This document shows, piece by piece, positions 17,378 through 25,034 of a DNA stretch of 64,000 bases. The DNA comes from UBA1801 sp035353395. GTDB taxonomy: Bacteria; Acidobacteriota; Holophagae; Holophagales; Holophagaceae. Position 1 is the first letter of the stretch; every line of letters begins with the position of its first letter. The notes under the pieces are model-generated. The model was not told the origin of the DNA and ran no database searches. It was given only the letters and a program-made list of their open reading frames with translations. The stretch lies in contig DAOPZL010000012.1 of NCBI GenBank assembly GCA_035353395.1, positions 1-64,000 of the forward strand, given 5' to 3'. The position numbers were made by a program, and so were the translations under genes.

Positions 17378-18616
17378 ATGAGGCCAGCCACCGAACCATC
17401 GATCAACGCCCGCCGCCTCCTGGACCGACTGGAAAGCCTGGGTTGCGTGGGGCGCCGGGAGGACGGCTCCATCTGCAGGCTGGCGCTCACGGACGAGGAC
17501 CGCCAGGGGCGCGACCTGGTGGCCGCCTGGATGCGGGAGCTGGGACTGGAAGTCCGGGTGGACCGCGTGGGCAATCTCTTCGGACTGAGGAAGGGCCTGG
17601 AGGACCTCCCGCCGGTCATGACCGGATCCCACATCGACACCGTGGCCACCGCGGGGAAATTCGACGGATGCCTGGGCGTGCTCGCGGGGCTGGAAGTGGC
17701 CCAGACCCTGGACGAGGCGGGGATCCGGACGCGAAGGCCGCTGGTGGTGGCCGCGTTCACGGACGAGGAGGGGGTGCGGTTCCAGCCCGACATGCTCGGG
17801 TCCCTCGTCTACGCGGGCGGGATGGACGTCCGGGAGGCCCTGGAGAGGCCGGGCATCGACGGGACCACCTTCGGCGGGGAGCTGGCACGCATCGGCTACG
17901 CGGGGGAGATGGAGCCCGGGGCCCTGGCCCCGAGCGCCTTCGTGGAACTCCACATCGAGCAGGGGCCCATCCTCGATCATGTCGGCGAATCGCTGGGCGT
18001 CGTGGCGGATCTCCAGGGCATCTCCTGGCAGGAAGTCACCCTGAGCGGCGTGTCGAACCATGCCGGCACGACGCCCATGCGCCTCCGTCACGACGCCGGC
18101 TACGGGGCGGCCCGCCTCGCCTGCTTCGTGCGCGACCTGGCGCTCAGCATCGGCGATTCGCAGGTGGGCACCGTCGGCTCCCTGCGGCTGGAACCCAACC
18201 TGATCAACGTGGTCCCGCGGGAAGCCGTGCTCACCGTGGACCTGCGCAACACGGACGAAGGGCGCCTCTGCGAGGCGGAGGAGCAGCTCGCGGCCTTCCT
18301 CCACGAGCTGGGCCAGCAGGAGGGCCTGGGAATCAGCACCCGGCGCCTGGCCCGCTTCGAGCCTGTCACCTTCGACGCCGGCATCGTGGCGGTCATCAAG
18401 CGCACTGCGGCTAGGCTCGGCCATCCCATCCGCACCATGACCTCCGGCGCGGGCCAGGACGCCCAGATGCTGGCGCGCGTCTGTCCTACCGCCATGATCT
18501 TCGTTCCGAGCATCGGGGGCATCAGCCACAACCCCATGGAACGGACGGAATCGTCCCACGTGGAACTGGGGGCCAACGTCCTCCTGCACACCCTGCTCGA
18601 ACTGGCCGGGAACTGA
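17378..18616 (+). CDS. M20-type amidohydrolase (N-carbamoyl-L-amino acid hydrolase/allantoate amidohydrolase family)
   Basis: A 412-aa binuclear-metal hydrolase. Metal-site motifs are all present: TGSHIDTV, KFDGCLGV, DEEGVRF, HIEQGP and GGISHNPME. The NHAGTTPM segment marks the dimerisation domain. The family removes the carbamoyl group from N-carbamoyl-amino acids, beta-ureidopropionate or allantoate; the sequence alone does not decide which. A uracil permease gene lies nearby, so a pyrimidine-degradation role is plausible. I chose ATG 17378 because GGGGGGAG is 8 nt upstream; ATG 17354 lacks a ribosome site. Confidence 0.85.
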   Translation: MRPATEPSINARRLLDRLESLGCVGRREDGSICRLALTDEDRQGRDLVAAWMRELGLEVRVDRVGNLFGLRKGLEDLPPVMTGSHIDTVATAGKFDGCLGVLAGLEVAQTLDEAGIRTRRPLVVAAFTDEEGVRFQPDMLGSLVYAGGMDVREALERPGIDGTTFGGELARIGYAGEMEPGALAPSAFVELHIEQGPILDHVGESLGVVADLQGISWQEVTLSGVSNHAGTTPMRLRHDAGYGAARLACFVRDLALSIGDSQVGTVGSLRLEPNLINVVPREAVLTVDLRNTDEGRLCEAEEQLAAFLHELGQQEGLGISTRRLARFEPVTFDAGIVAVIKRTAARLGHPIRTMTSGAGQDAQMLARVCPTAMIFVPSIGGISHNPMERTESSHVELGANVLLHTLLELAGN

Positions 18617-19188
18617 GACGGCGTGGCGGGGGCTGGACCCGGAGGAGCGGACCGGGAGCCAAGGCTGTCGCGGGAACCCCGTGCCGGACCCGCAGGCCGG
18701 TTTTTCGCTGGATATTCCAAACATGACCCTGCCGGCACAAGTCTGGCGATGCGCTTATTCAGGGCCGTATGACCGGAAAGCCGGGGCGGAGGGCGGCGTC
18801 CGCCGGAGCGCGGAAGGCCGGTGCGGCCGGAAGGGCGGGGAACCGACCCGGGACCCGATGCCCACACGAAGGCGGACGACGGGGGGACCCGGACCAGGGA
18901 ATCGTCGACTTCGGAAGCGCGGCGGGGCGTCCGGATTGTTACAGGGCTCAATATTCGTTAATCTGTAGGGAATTTCCAAGTAGTGTCATTATTACGCAAA
19001 TATTTTTTATGATATATACGATTATGAATGGAGTTTAAAATGAATCTAATTCATTTGATACATGAATTTTTTGCATGATGGGGAACGTACGGGGTCCGTC
19101 TAGATTAGTCGTGCATCAGGTTTGTCTCTCGACGGACGTACGGATGTTTCGGCGCAGGGACATTCACACAACCACATAGAGGTGAAAT
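18617..19188 (+). promoter_or_regulatory. 572-bp non-coding leader region upstream of the lysine-fermentation genes
   Basis: No credible gene. The first 60 bp hold a weak GC hairpin ending in TTTTT (about 18684-18706) that may terminate the amidohydrolase transcript. From 18935 to 19110 the DNA becomes strikingly AT-rich. It includes TTGTTA (18936) with GTTAAT (18957) as a weak promoter guess. A dyad AATTCAT-N7-ATGAATT spans 19048-19068 and is followed by T residues. I found no cobalamin, lysine or T-box riboswitch signature. The kdd ribosome site AGAGGTG lies at the 3' end. Confidence 0.45.
19086..19142 (+). promoter_or_regulatory. Stem-loop in the kdd leader
   Basis: CGTAC (19086-19090) plus GTCCGTC (19094-19100) pair with GACGGAC (19131-19137) plus GTACG (19138-19142). 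That gives a 12-bp stem with a 3-nt bulge and a 30-nt loop, ending 46 nt before the kdd start. ACGTACGG also occurs twice as a direct repeat here. It could be an mRNA control element or a protein operator. Confidence 0.4.
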
Positions 19189-20232
19189 ATGACTGTTCGC
19201 ACCGCGTGCAAGTACGGTTCTCACCGTGTACTCAAGCCGAAAGGAGTCCTGCCTCAGCCGGCGCTCCAGATCGACAACGACTTCTCGACTGTCTACGACA
19301 ACGAGATCCTGGTTGATGTGATCGCCCTCAACATCGACTCCGCGAGCTTCACCCAGCTCGAGGAAGCCGCCGGCAAGGACGAGCAGAAGATCGCCGCCAA
19401 GATCCTCGAGATCGTCGAGCAGCGCGGCAAGATGCAGAACCCGATCACCGGTTCCGGCGGCATGTTCATCGGCCGCGTGGCCAAGATCGGCAAGGCCCTC
19501 AAGGACCGCAACCTCAAGGTGGGCGACAAGATCGCCTCCCTGGTCTCCCTCAGCCTCACGCCCCTCAAGATCAACAAGATCAAGAAGATCTACATGGACA
19601 TCGACCGCGTCGAGATCGATGGGCAGGCCATCCTGTTCGAATCCGGCATCTACGCGAAGCTCCCCGAGGACATGACCGAGAGCCTGGCTCTCGCGGCCCT
19701 GGACGTGGCCGGTGCCCCGGCCCAGACGGCCAAGCTCGTGAAGCCCGGCGACCGCGTCCTCGTCATCGGCGCGGGCGGGAAGTCCGGCCTGCTCTGCTGC
19801 TACGAAGCCATGAAGCGGGTCGGCCCCACCGGCCGCGTCGTGGCCAACGTCCACCACGCCAAGGACATCCCGACCCTGATGGACCTCAAGCTCTGCCACG
19901 AGGCCGTGACGGGCGACGCCACCAAGCCGGTGGAGTTCCTCGACGTCGTGACGAAGGCCAACGAAGGGAAGGAATTCGACGTCATCATCACCTGCGTGAA
20001 CGTGGCCAACTGCGAGATGGGCAGCATCCTCCCCTGCAGGGACGGCGGCATCGTCTACTTCTTCAGCATGGCCACCAACTTCACCAAGGCCGCCCTGGGC
20101 GCCGAGGGCGTCGGCAAGGACGTCAACATGATCGTCGGCAACGGCTACACCAAGGACCACGCCGAGATCACCCTCTGGGAACTGCGGGAGAACGAGAAGC
20201 TCCGCAAGCTGTTCGCTGAACGCTACATGTAA
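19189..20232 (+). CDS. kdd: L-erythro-3,5-diaminohexanoate dehydrogenase
   Basis: A 347-aa enzyme of anaerobic lysine fermentation that oxidatively deaminates 3,5-diaminohexanoate to 3-keto-5-aminohexanoate with NAD(P)+. The N-terminal region reads ACKYGSHRVLKPKGVLPQPA, a strongly conserved start in Kdd. A Rossmann dinucleotide motif VIGAGGKSGLL follows near residue 198, then VANVHHA and a CVNVANCEMG stretch. Length and ends match the family. AGAGGTG lies upstream of the ATG. It is first in the cluster, with kce 108 bp downstream across a strong hairpin. Confidence 0.92.
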   Translation: MTVRTACKYGSHRVLKPKGVLPQPALQIDNDFSTVYDNEILVDVIALNIDSASFTQLEEAAGKDEQKIAAKILEIVEQRGKMQNPITGSGGMFIGRVAKIGKALKDRNLKVGDKIASLVSLSLTPLKINKIKKIYMDIDRVEIDGQAILFESGIYAKLPEDMTESLALAALDVAGAPAQTAKLVKPGDRVLVIGAGGKSGLLCCYEAMKRVGPTGRVVANVHHAKDIPTLMDLKLCHEAVTGDATKPVEFLDVVTKANEGKEFDVIITCVNVANCEMGSILPCRDGGIVYFFSMATNFTKAALGAEGVGKDVNMIVGNGYTKDHAEITLWELRENEKLRKLFAERYM

Positions 20233-20244
20233 CGGATTTTTTCC

Positions 20245-20287
20245 CGGCCGGTGGCCGGCGGCGGAAGACGCCGTGGACCACCGGCCG
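20245..20287 (+). other. Strong intercistronic hairpin between kdd and kce
   Basis: Outer arms CGGCCGGTGG (20245-20254) and CCACCGGCCG (20278-20287) are perfect. An inner CGGCG-GAAGA-CGCCG stem-loop sits inside. The T run precedes rather than follows the hairpin, so it is not a classic terminator for the operon. It could stabilise the kdd 3' end or set unequal expression of the two genes. Confidence 0.6.
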
Positions 20288-20340
20288 ATCCACTTCTTTG
20301 ACAGCGGCCAGTCATAATCGCAAGCAACAGGAGGTCCGAC

Positions 20341-21168
20341 ATGAACAACAAGCTCATCATCACGTGCGCGGTTACCGGCGCCGAGACCACCAAGGCCCAG
20401 AATCCCGCGCTGCCGGTCACCCCGGAGGAGATCGCCGATTCCGCCTACGATGCCTGGAAGGCCGGCGCGTCCGTCCTGCACCTCCACGTGCGGGACGCGA
20501 ATGCCCAGCCCACGCAGGACCTGGCCGTCTTCAAGAAGACCATCGAGCTGGTGCGCCGGAAGTGCGACATCGTCATCGAGACGACCACGGGGGGCGCGGT
20601 GGGCATGACCGCCGAGGAGCGCCTGCAGCCCGTCACCCTCGATCCCGAGATGGCGAGCCTCGACTGCGGCACGGTCAATTTCGGCGACGACTACATCGTC
20701 AACACCCTGCCGATCATGCGGGAGTTCGCGCGCGAGATGGCCGCCCACAAGGTCCAGCCGACCCTGGAGTGCTTCGACCTCGGCCACGTCTACGCCAGCC
20801 ACATCCTGATCAAGGAAGGCCTCATCCAGGCGCCCTTCCACTACGGCCTCGTGCTGAACGTGCCCGCCGCCGTCAAGTACGAGCCGGACGTCCTGGAATT
20901 CCTCGTCCGCAAGCTCCCGCAGGGCGCCTTCTGGACCGCCATGGGCATCGGCGGGAAGGCGAACCTGGACTGCATCTACGGCGCGATCGCCATGGGCGGC
21001 AACATCCGGGTCGGCTTCGAGGACAACGTCTACTACAGCAGGGGACGCCTCGCCACTTCGAACGCGGAGATGGTCGAGAGGGCCGCCCGTATCGCCAAGG
21101 ACTGCGGCCGCGAGCTCGCTCGCCCCGACGACGTCCGGGAAATGTTGAAGCTCAGGAAGAACGGCTGA
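20341..21168 (+). CDS. kce: 3-keto-5-aminohexanoate cleavage enzyme
   Basis: A 275-aa zinc enzyme of the Kce/BKACE family. It condenses 3-keto-5-aminohexanoate with acetyl-CoA to give acetoacetate and L-3-aminobutyryl-CoA. The zinc motif HLHVRD is at 47-52, with His47 and His49 as ligands and a Glu expected from RVGFEDN near residue 225. The TIM-barrel landmarks ETTTGG and FDLGHVY are present. An AGGAGG ribosome site precedes the ATG. A TTGACA at 20298 is noted but lacks a correctly spaced -10, so co-transcription with kdd is more likely. Confidence 0.92.
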   Translation: MNNKLIITCAVTGAETTKAQNPALPVTPEEIADSAYDAWKAGASVLHLHVRDANAQPTQDLAVFKKTIELVRRKCDIVIETTTGGAVGMTAEERLQPVTLDPEMASLDCGTVNFGDDYIVNTLPIMREFAREMAAHKVQPTLECFDLGHVYASHILIKEGLIQAPFHYGLVLNVPAAVKYEPDVLEFLVRKLPQGAFWTAMGIGGKANLDCIYGAIAMGGNIRVGFEDNVYYSRGRLATSNAEMVERAARIAKDCGRELARPDDVREMLKLRKNG

Positions 21169-21221
21169 AGGTAGCGCCGACCATCAACCCACCACCACGT
21201 TCATTGGCATGAATGGCATGA

Positions 21222-21272
21222 GGGGCCGCGCGGGATGTTCCCCGGCGTGAAGGCCGTCCCGCGACGACCCCC
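21222..21272 (+). other. Intercistronic hairpin between kce and kamA
   Basis: CGCGGGA (21229-21235) pairs with TCCCGCG (21257-21263), with an inner CGGC/GCCG stem and outer GGGG/CCCC arms. It ends just before the kamA ribosome site AAGGAG. It may modulate kamA translation or mRNA processing. Confidence 0.45.
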
Positions 21273-21285
21273 AAGGAGAAGTCAG

Positions 21286-22551
21286 GTGAAATATCCATCC
21301 GTCAATTGGCATTCCATCGACCTGTTCAAGGACGTAACTCCCGAGCAATGGAATGACTGGCGCTGGCAGATGCGGAACGGGATCCGCGACGTCGAGACCC
21401 TCGAGAAGGTGGTCAAGCTCACCGTCCAGGAACGCGAGAACCTCCAGAAGTGCCTCGCGAAGTTCAAGATGGAGATCACCCCGTACTACGCGGCCCTCAT
21501 GGACCGGGAGGATCCGGACTGCCCGGTGCGCATGCAGTCCGTGCCGCGCATCGCGGAGCTCTACAACGATCCTTCGGATCTCAACGATCCTCTCCACGAG
21601 GACGTGGACTCCCCCGTCCCGGGCCTGACCCACCGCTACCCCGACCGGGTGCTGCTCCTCGTCACCAACATCTGCTCCATGAACTGCCGGCACTGCACCC
21701 GCCGACGCTTCGTGGGCGAGACGGACGTGGACATGCCCGAGGACTACATCCAGAAGGCCATCGACTACATCGCCCGGACCAAGACGGTCCGTGACGTCCT
21801 CATCTCCGGCGGCGATCCCTTCGTGCTGTCCGACGAGCGGCTGGAATCCATCATCAAGCGGGTCCGGGCGATCGAGCACGTGGAGATCATCCGCATCGGC
21901 ACCAGGACGCCGGTGGTCATGCCCCAGCGCATCACCGACGACCTCGTCAACATGCTCAAGAAGTACCACCCGATCTACGTCAACACGCACTTCAACCACG
22001 CCAAGGAGATCACGGCGGAGGCCAGGGAGGCGTGCGCCAGGCTCGCCAACGCCGGCATCCAGGTGGGGAACCAGAGCGTGCTCCTGCGCGGCGTCAACGA
22101 CAGCCCGGAGGTCATGAAGCAGCTCGTCCACAAGCTGCTCACGGTCCGGGTCCGCCCATACTACATCTACCAGTGCGACCTCTCCCTGGGCATCTCGCAC
22201 TTCCGGACCTCCGTGGCCAAGGGCATCGACATCATCGAGAACCTGCGCGGGCACACGACCGGCTTCGCCGTTCCCACCTTCGTGGTGGACGCGCCCGGGG
22301 GCGGCGGGAAGATCCCGGTCATGCCGAACTACCTCATCACCCGGAGCGAAGGGAAGGTCGTCCTCCGCAACTACGAAGGGGTCATCACGACCTACTCGGA
22401 ACCGGCCCACGTCACGCCGGCGCCGAAGGCCAAGCCCGAGCCCACGGAGATCGACTACCGGGCCAAGGACGGCGTGGCCATGCTGCTCTCCGGCGCGAAG
22501 CTCTGCATCGAACCCGCCGAGCTCTCCCGGAACAAGCGCCACGTCAAGTGA
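21286..22551 (+). CDS. kamA: Lysine 2,3-aminomutase
   Basis: A 421-aa radical-SAM, PLP-dependent enzyme that converts L-lysine to L-beta-lysine, the entry step of the pathway. The iron-sulfur motif CSMNCRHC gives Cys130, Cys134 and Cys137. SGGDPF follows, and PNYLITRSEGKVVLRNYEG near the C-terminus contains the PLP-binding lysine region. Length matches clostridial KamA. I chose GTG 21286 because AAGGAG is 7 nt upstream; the longer frame to ATG 21235 runs through the intercistronic hairpin. The enzyme is oxygen-sensitive, implying anoxic expression. Confidence 0.93.
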   Translation: MKYPSVNWHSIDLFKDVTPEQWNDWRWQMRNGIRDVETLEKVVKLTVQERENLQKCLAKFKMEITPYYAALMDREDPDCPVRMQSVPRIAELYNDPSDLNDPLHEDVDSPVPGLTHRYPDRVLLLVTNICSMNCRHCTRRRFVGETDVDMPEDYIQKAIDYIARTKTVRDVLISGGDPFVLSDERLESIIKRVRAIEHVEIIRIGTRTPVVMPQRITDDLVNMLKKYHPIYVNTHFNHAKEITAEAREACARLANAGIQVGNQSVLLRGVNDSPEVMKQLVHKLLTVRVRPYYIYQCDLSLGISHFRTSVAKGIDIIENLRGHTTGFAVPTFVVDAPGGGGKIPVMPNYLITRSEGKVVLRNYEGVITTYSEPAHVTPAPKAKPEPTEIDYRAKDGVAMLLSGAKLCIEPAELSRNKRHVK

Positions 22552-22567
22552 ATGAAAGCGGAATCGC

Positions 22568-23422
22568 ATGGCGGAACTGAAGGGCATCGACGGGGCGGTC
22601 ACCGCAGTGACCGGCTTCGAGAAAGGTTCGGGCAAGACCACCTTCCTGAACTATGCCCTTCCGTACGCCAGGGAATCCGGCCCCGTGGCCGTCTTCACCA
22701 TCGGCGTGGACGGTTCCCTCAAGGCTCGTAACCCCGGGGTCGCCGTTCCCGAGATCCGGGTCGAGCCGGGCGACGTCGTGCTGACGACCGAGACCTTCGC
22801 GAGAGCCTCCGGGGCCCGGTTCGAGGTCCTCGACGTCCTGCCCGGGCGCATGGCCCTGGGCCGGCTCATGCTGGGCCGGGCGGTCCGGGGGGGGGCGATC
22901 ACCCTCGTCGGCCCGGAGCACTTCAGCCTGCTGGCCGAGCTCATCGGCAAGGTGCGGCGCGAGGGCTGGGCCCGGACCGTCCTGGTGGACGGCGCCGTGA
23001 ACCGGATCACCCAGGTGAGCGCCCTGGGGGACGTGAAGTTCGTCTTCGCGGTGAGGACCGACCGCTCGAACCTCGCCAGGACCGCCGCCAAGGTCCGCGC
23101 CGTCGTGGAGCTGGCCTCCCTCCCGAGGGAGGACCCGGGGGGGGACGGCTTCCGCCTCGACGGTCCAGTCACCTCCGAGGGGCTGAAGCTGCTTCCGCCG
23201 GACATCGAGCGGGTTTCCGTGGAGGACTTCACCAAGTTCTTCCTCGAGCCGGCGGAGCTCCTCCGCGCCCTGGAGAGGTACCGCTTCTCCGTCCGCAGGG
23301 CCTTCGAGCTCCTGTGCCTCTCCGTCACCCTCAGGGACGTCAGCCGGGAGGAATTCCTCCAGGCGGTGGGGCCGGGGGCGGGCCCGAAGATCCTCTTCAA
23401 TCCGTACGAGGTCCTCAGGTGA
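22568..23422 (+). CDS. kamB: KamB-like putative lysine 5,6-aminomutase reactivase subunit
   Basis: 284 aa with an N-terminal P-loop-like motif (TGFEKGSGKTTFL, residues 15-27), one residue longer than a standard Walker A. Genes of this type sit between kamA and the MutS-like kamC in clostridial and fusobacterial lysine clusters, and databases call the pair a reactivase for the B12-dependent aminomutase. I know of no direct biochemical proof. The C-terminus contains LEPAELLRALERYRFSVRRA. The stop overlaps the kamC start (GTGA), indicating tight coupling. Confidence 0.8.
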   Translation: MAELKGIDGAVTAVTGFEKGSGKTTFLNYALPYARESGPVAVFTIGVDGSLKARNPGVAVPEIRVEPGDVVLTTETFARASGARFEVLDVLPGRMALGRLMLGRAVRGGAITLVGPEHFSLLAELIGKVRREGWARTVLVDGAVNRITQVSALGDVKFVFAVRTDRSNLARTAAKVRAVVELASLPREDPGGDGFRLDGPVTSEGLKLLPPDIERVSVEDFTKFFLEPAELLRALERYRFSVRRAFELLCLSVTLRDVSREEFLQAVGPGAGPKILFNPYEVLR

Positions 23423-25032
23423 TTCGCGATTTCCTGGCATATGCCGAATTCGAGGGGTTCTGGGCTCGTTTCCAGCCGGAGACGCCCTTCGGGAAGGACG
23501 AGAAGGAGAAGCTGGCGGTCCATGCGGACGCCGCGACGCTGGAAGGCATCTGGGATCGCACGGACACCCTGCTCGCGCTGCTCGGGGAACTGGACCGCGA
23601 GGAGGTCCGGCTGACCCGGATCATGCACCACCTGAAGCGCATCCCGCGCTTCACCGAGGAGGCCCATCCCGTCTACGACGAGGTGGAGTTCCTCCAGTTC
23701 AAGAAGTTCCTCTACAACTACAAGCGCGTCATGGACCTGCTGGACCGGCGGGTCCAGGCGGCCTTCGGATTCACCTACGTCTCCGAGCCCTTCGAGCGGA
23801 TGCTCGACGTCGGCCGGCAGAGCGCGGAGTCCTTCTACGTGGCCGACGACTACTCCGAGGACCTCGCCAAGGTCCGGGCCGAGATCCGGAAGATCGACGA
23901 CGCCATCCGGAAGGCGCGGGGCGCCCGCGCCGCGGAGATCGCGTCGCGCTGGGGCCTGGAATTCGGCTTCAAGGACTTCGTGCTCGTGGACCGGGAGGCC
24001 GTCGGCGACGTGGACAAGGCCGCCGGGCTGCTCCTGGTGGAACCCTACGACGAGACGAAGTACGCCGTGCGGCCGGTCCGCAGCGCCGAGGAACTCGTCC
24101 TCTCCGAGCGCCGCGTCGGGCTCCTCTCCAGGGAGCGCGCCTGCGAGGAGGAGATCCTGGAGAATCTCTCCCGGGCCGCCCGGCAGGAGCTGCCCCGCTT
24201 CCTCGAGTACCGGGAGGTGGTGAGGCGGTTCGACCTGTCCCTCGCCCGGGCCCGCATGGCCCGCGCCTTCGGGCTCCGGAGGCCGGTCCTCACGGAAGGC
24301 CCCATCCGAATCGCGGAGGGACGCTTCGTCCCCTGCGAGGAGGCCTGCCGGTCCCTCGGCACCGCCTACACCCCCCTGGACGTCGTGCTGGACGCCAACG
24401 TCACCGTGCTCTTCGGCTCGAACATGGGCGGGAAGACCATCGCGCTCAAGTCCTTCGCCTTCCTCCAGGCCTGCGCCCAGACCGGCCTGTTCGTGCCGGC
24501 GGGCCGCTTCGAGACCCGGCTGTTCCGGCACTTCCACTACCTGGGAGAGGGTGCGGCGAAGGAGGAGGCCCAGGGGCTTTCGGGCTTCGGGTTCGAGATC
24601 CGGCAGCTCACCCAGGCCTGGCGGACCTTCCAGGAGCCCACCCTCGTCCTGTTCGACGAGTTCGCCCGCACCACCAATTCCTACGAGGCGGAAGCCATCA
24701 TCTCCGCCGTGATCGAGGCCATGGCGGGGAACCGCGCCGTCATCGCCCTCTTCTCGACGCACTTCCGGGGCGTCCGCCGGTTCCCGGAGGCCAAGTACCT
24801 GCGGATGAAGGGACTGGACCGGGCGAGCCTGGATTTCCACGAGGCCGAGGGCATATCCTTGGATGAGCGCATCCGGCTCATCAACAGGCACATGGAACAC
24901 CGCCTCGTCCCCGACGAAGGCAACCAGGATGTCTCCGACGCCATCGCCGTGGCCAGGCTGCTGGGCATGGATCTGGGCGTCTCGCAGCGGGCCGACCACT
25001 ATTTCAAGGAAAGCAACCGAGTACAGGAGTGA
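23419..25032 (+). CDS. kamC: KamC, MutS-like ATPase of the lysine 5,6-aminomutase system
   Basis: 537 aa related to the ATPase core of MutS but lacking the mismatch-recognition domain. Walker A is GSNMGGKT at 333-340 and Walker B is VLFDEFARTTNS, echoing MutS GPNMGGKS and DEIGRGT. The first 320 residues form a helical lever and clamp-like region. In this setting it most likely uses ATP to swap inactivated cobalamin out of KamDE; this is inference from context. Start GTG 23419 overlaps the kamB stop and has GAGGT upstream. The stop is 2 nt before kamD. Confidence 0.85.
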   Translation: MIRDFLAYAEFEGFWARFQPETPFGKDEKEKLAVHADAATLEGIWDRTDTLLALLGELDREEVRLTRIMHHLKRIPRFTEEAHPVYDEVEFLQFKKFLYNYKRVMDLLDRRVQAAFGFTYVSEPFERMLDVGRQSAESFYVADDYSEDLAKVRAEIRKIDDAIRKARGARAAEIASRWGLEFGFKDFVLVDREAVGDVDKAAGLLLVEPYDETKYAVRPVRSAEELVLSERRVGLLSRERACEEEILENLSRAARQELPRFLEYREVVRRFDLSLARARMARAFGLRRPVLTEGPIRIAEGRFVPCEEACRSLGTAYTPLDVVLDANVTVLFGSNMGGKTIALKSFAFLQACAQTGLFVPAGRFETRLFRHFHYLGEGAAKEEAQGLSGFGFEIRQLTQAWRTFQEPTLVLFDEFARTTNSYEAEAIISAVIEAMAGNRAVIALFSTHFRGVRRFPEAKYLRMKGLDRASLDFHEAEGISLDERIRLINRHMEHRLVPDEGNQDVSDAIAVARLLGMDLGVSQRADHYFKESNRVQE

Positions 25033-25034
25033 CC

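Noticed and set aside
18617..19188. Cobalamin or lysine riboswitch upstream of kdd
   Set aside because: No B12-box or L-box consensus could be recognised, though cobalamin use made it likely in advance.
20298..20318. TTGACA followed by CATAAT upstream of kce as a promoter
   Set aside because: The spacer is only 9 bp; a sigma-70 promoter needs about 17.
21235..21285. kamA starting at ATG 21235
   Set aside because: The added 17 residues are encoded within the intercistronic hairpin, while GTG 21286 has a well-spaced AAGGAG.
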